A model generated the notes under the pieces. It made no database searches, had not been told where the DNA came from, and was given only the letters and a program-made list of their open reading frames with translations. A stretch of 13,489 nucleotides of DNA. It comes from Candidatus Cloacimonadota bacterium. GTDB taxonomy: Bacteria; Cloacimonadota; Cloacimonadia; Cloacimonadales; TCS61. Where the stretch lies: assembly GCA_030596265.1 (NCBI GenBank), contig JAUVKM010000025.1, positions 1 through 13,489 on the forward strand. Direction: 5' to 3'. Below, in pieces: positions 13,273-13,489 of this stretch (position 1 is the first letter of the stretch; every line of letters starts with the position of its first letter). The translations under genes were made by a program, and so were the position numbers.

Positions 13273-13489
13273 AATGATGCTTCCTTTTCATCTAATGCTT
13301 TATGGTATGCATCAACATAAAGTTTAATGTTCTCATAAATCTCTTCAACTTTATCTTTTGGAAGCCTATTGATTAGATCTTCCTGCAAGTTTAGAAAATC
13401 AATAATTGTATTTTCATTAGTTACCTTCCCTTTAGCAGTAACTTCTCCCAACCAACTTCTGCGATCTTTTTCTGATGGATACCTTTTCA
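13269..13489 (-). CDS. Unrecognised small helical protein (5' end at window edge)
   Basis: The frame is open from the window edge to the stop, which overlaps the OsmC start by ATGA. The visible peptide is about 72 residues: KRYPSEKDRRSWLGEVTAKG, then KVTNENTIIDFLNLQEDLIN and RLPKDKVEEIYENIKLYVDA, ending YHKALDEKEASL. It is charged and mostly helical, with no signal peptide or cysteines. The last two bases of the window (reverse TG) could be the end of an ATG, so the protein may start right at the edge and be about 73 residues. A TTG at 13451 is internal and has no ribosome site. I recognise no family. The tight overlap places it first in the redox operon, so it may be a partner or regulator of it. 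Confidence 0.6.
   Translation of the reverse strand, partial: KRYPSEKDRRSWLGEVTAKGKVTNENTIIDFLNLQEDLINRLPKDKVEEIYENIKLYVDAYHKALDEKEASL

Overview
The window is AT-rich DNA (roughly one third G+C by eye) from a bacterium that ferments or respires organic carbon. The best taxonomic clue is the secreted protein at 2800-5037. Its C-terminal module carries the NYPNPFNPET signature and ends in an Ig-like sorting domain, as seen throughout Cloacimonadota, Marinimicrobia, Ignavibacteria and relatives. Together with palindromic intergenic repeats, a lone imidazolonepropionase gene and an electron-transfer flavoprotein gene, an uncultured Cloacimonadota-like organism is my best guess. It is an inference from style and not a proven placement.

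Layout. (1) 2-2585, plus strand: the 3' part of etfA, an amidohydrolase of the deaminase type starting 1 bp after it, and then queE (7-deazaguanine pathway) after a 120-bp repeat-like gap. (2) 2586-2799: a gap holding three hairpins. The outer two are each preceded by GTAG and face each other, like a REP/BIME element. (3) 2800-5503, minus strand: a small secreted protein of unknown function, a strong hairpin, and a 745-residue secreted LVIVD-type beta-propeller with the sorting domain. (4) 5504-6236: 733 bp without a recognised gene. It has a leader-like region whose helices are mutually exclusive and which ends at an 11-codon ORF with a near-perfect Shine-Dalgarno sequence, followed by a mosaic of repeat-like intergenic DNA. 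(5) 6237-10105, minus strand: yigZ-family gene, a SNF2-family helicase/ATPase ORF and, directly upstream in the same reading frame, an ORF with a SWIM-like zinc finger. The two helicase ORFs look like one gene cut by a single in-frame TAA. (6) 10318-11562, plus strand: hutI, ending in a bidirectional terminator. (7) 11619-13489, minus strand: a tight operon of four genes joined by three ATGA stop/start overlaps or near-overlaps: an unrecognised helical protein (cut by the window edge), an OsmC-family protein, a thioredoxin-fold lipoprotein and an RMDN-like TPR protein with a signal peptide.

How the genes work together. The last operon reads as envelope redox or peroxide protection plus an exported scaffold. 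The other neighbourhoods are mostly independent housekeeping genes. The observations most worth a second look are the nonsense-split SNF2 gene, the switch-like leader upstream of the small secreted protein, the GTAG-hairpin element, and the bacterial homologue of the RMDN family inside a redox operon.
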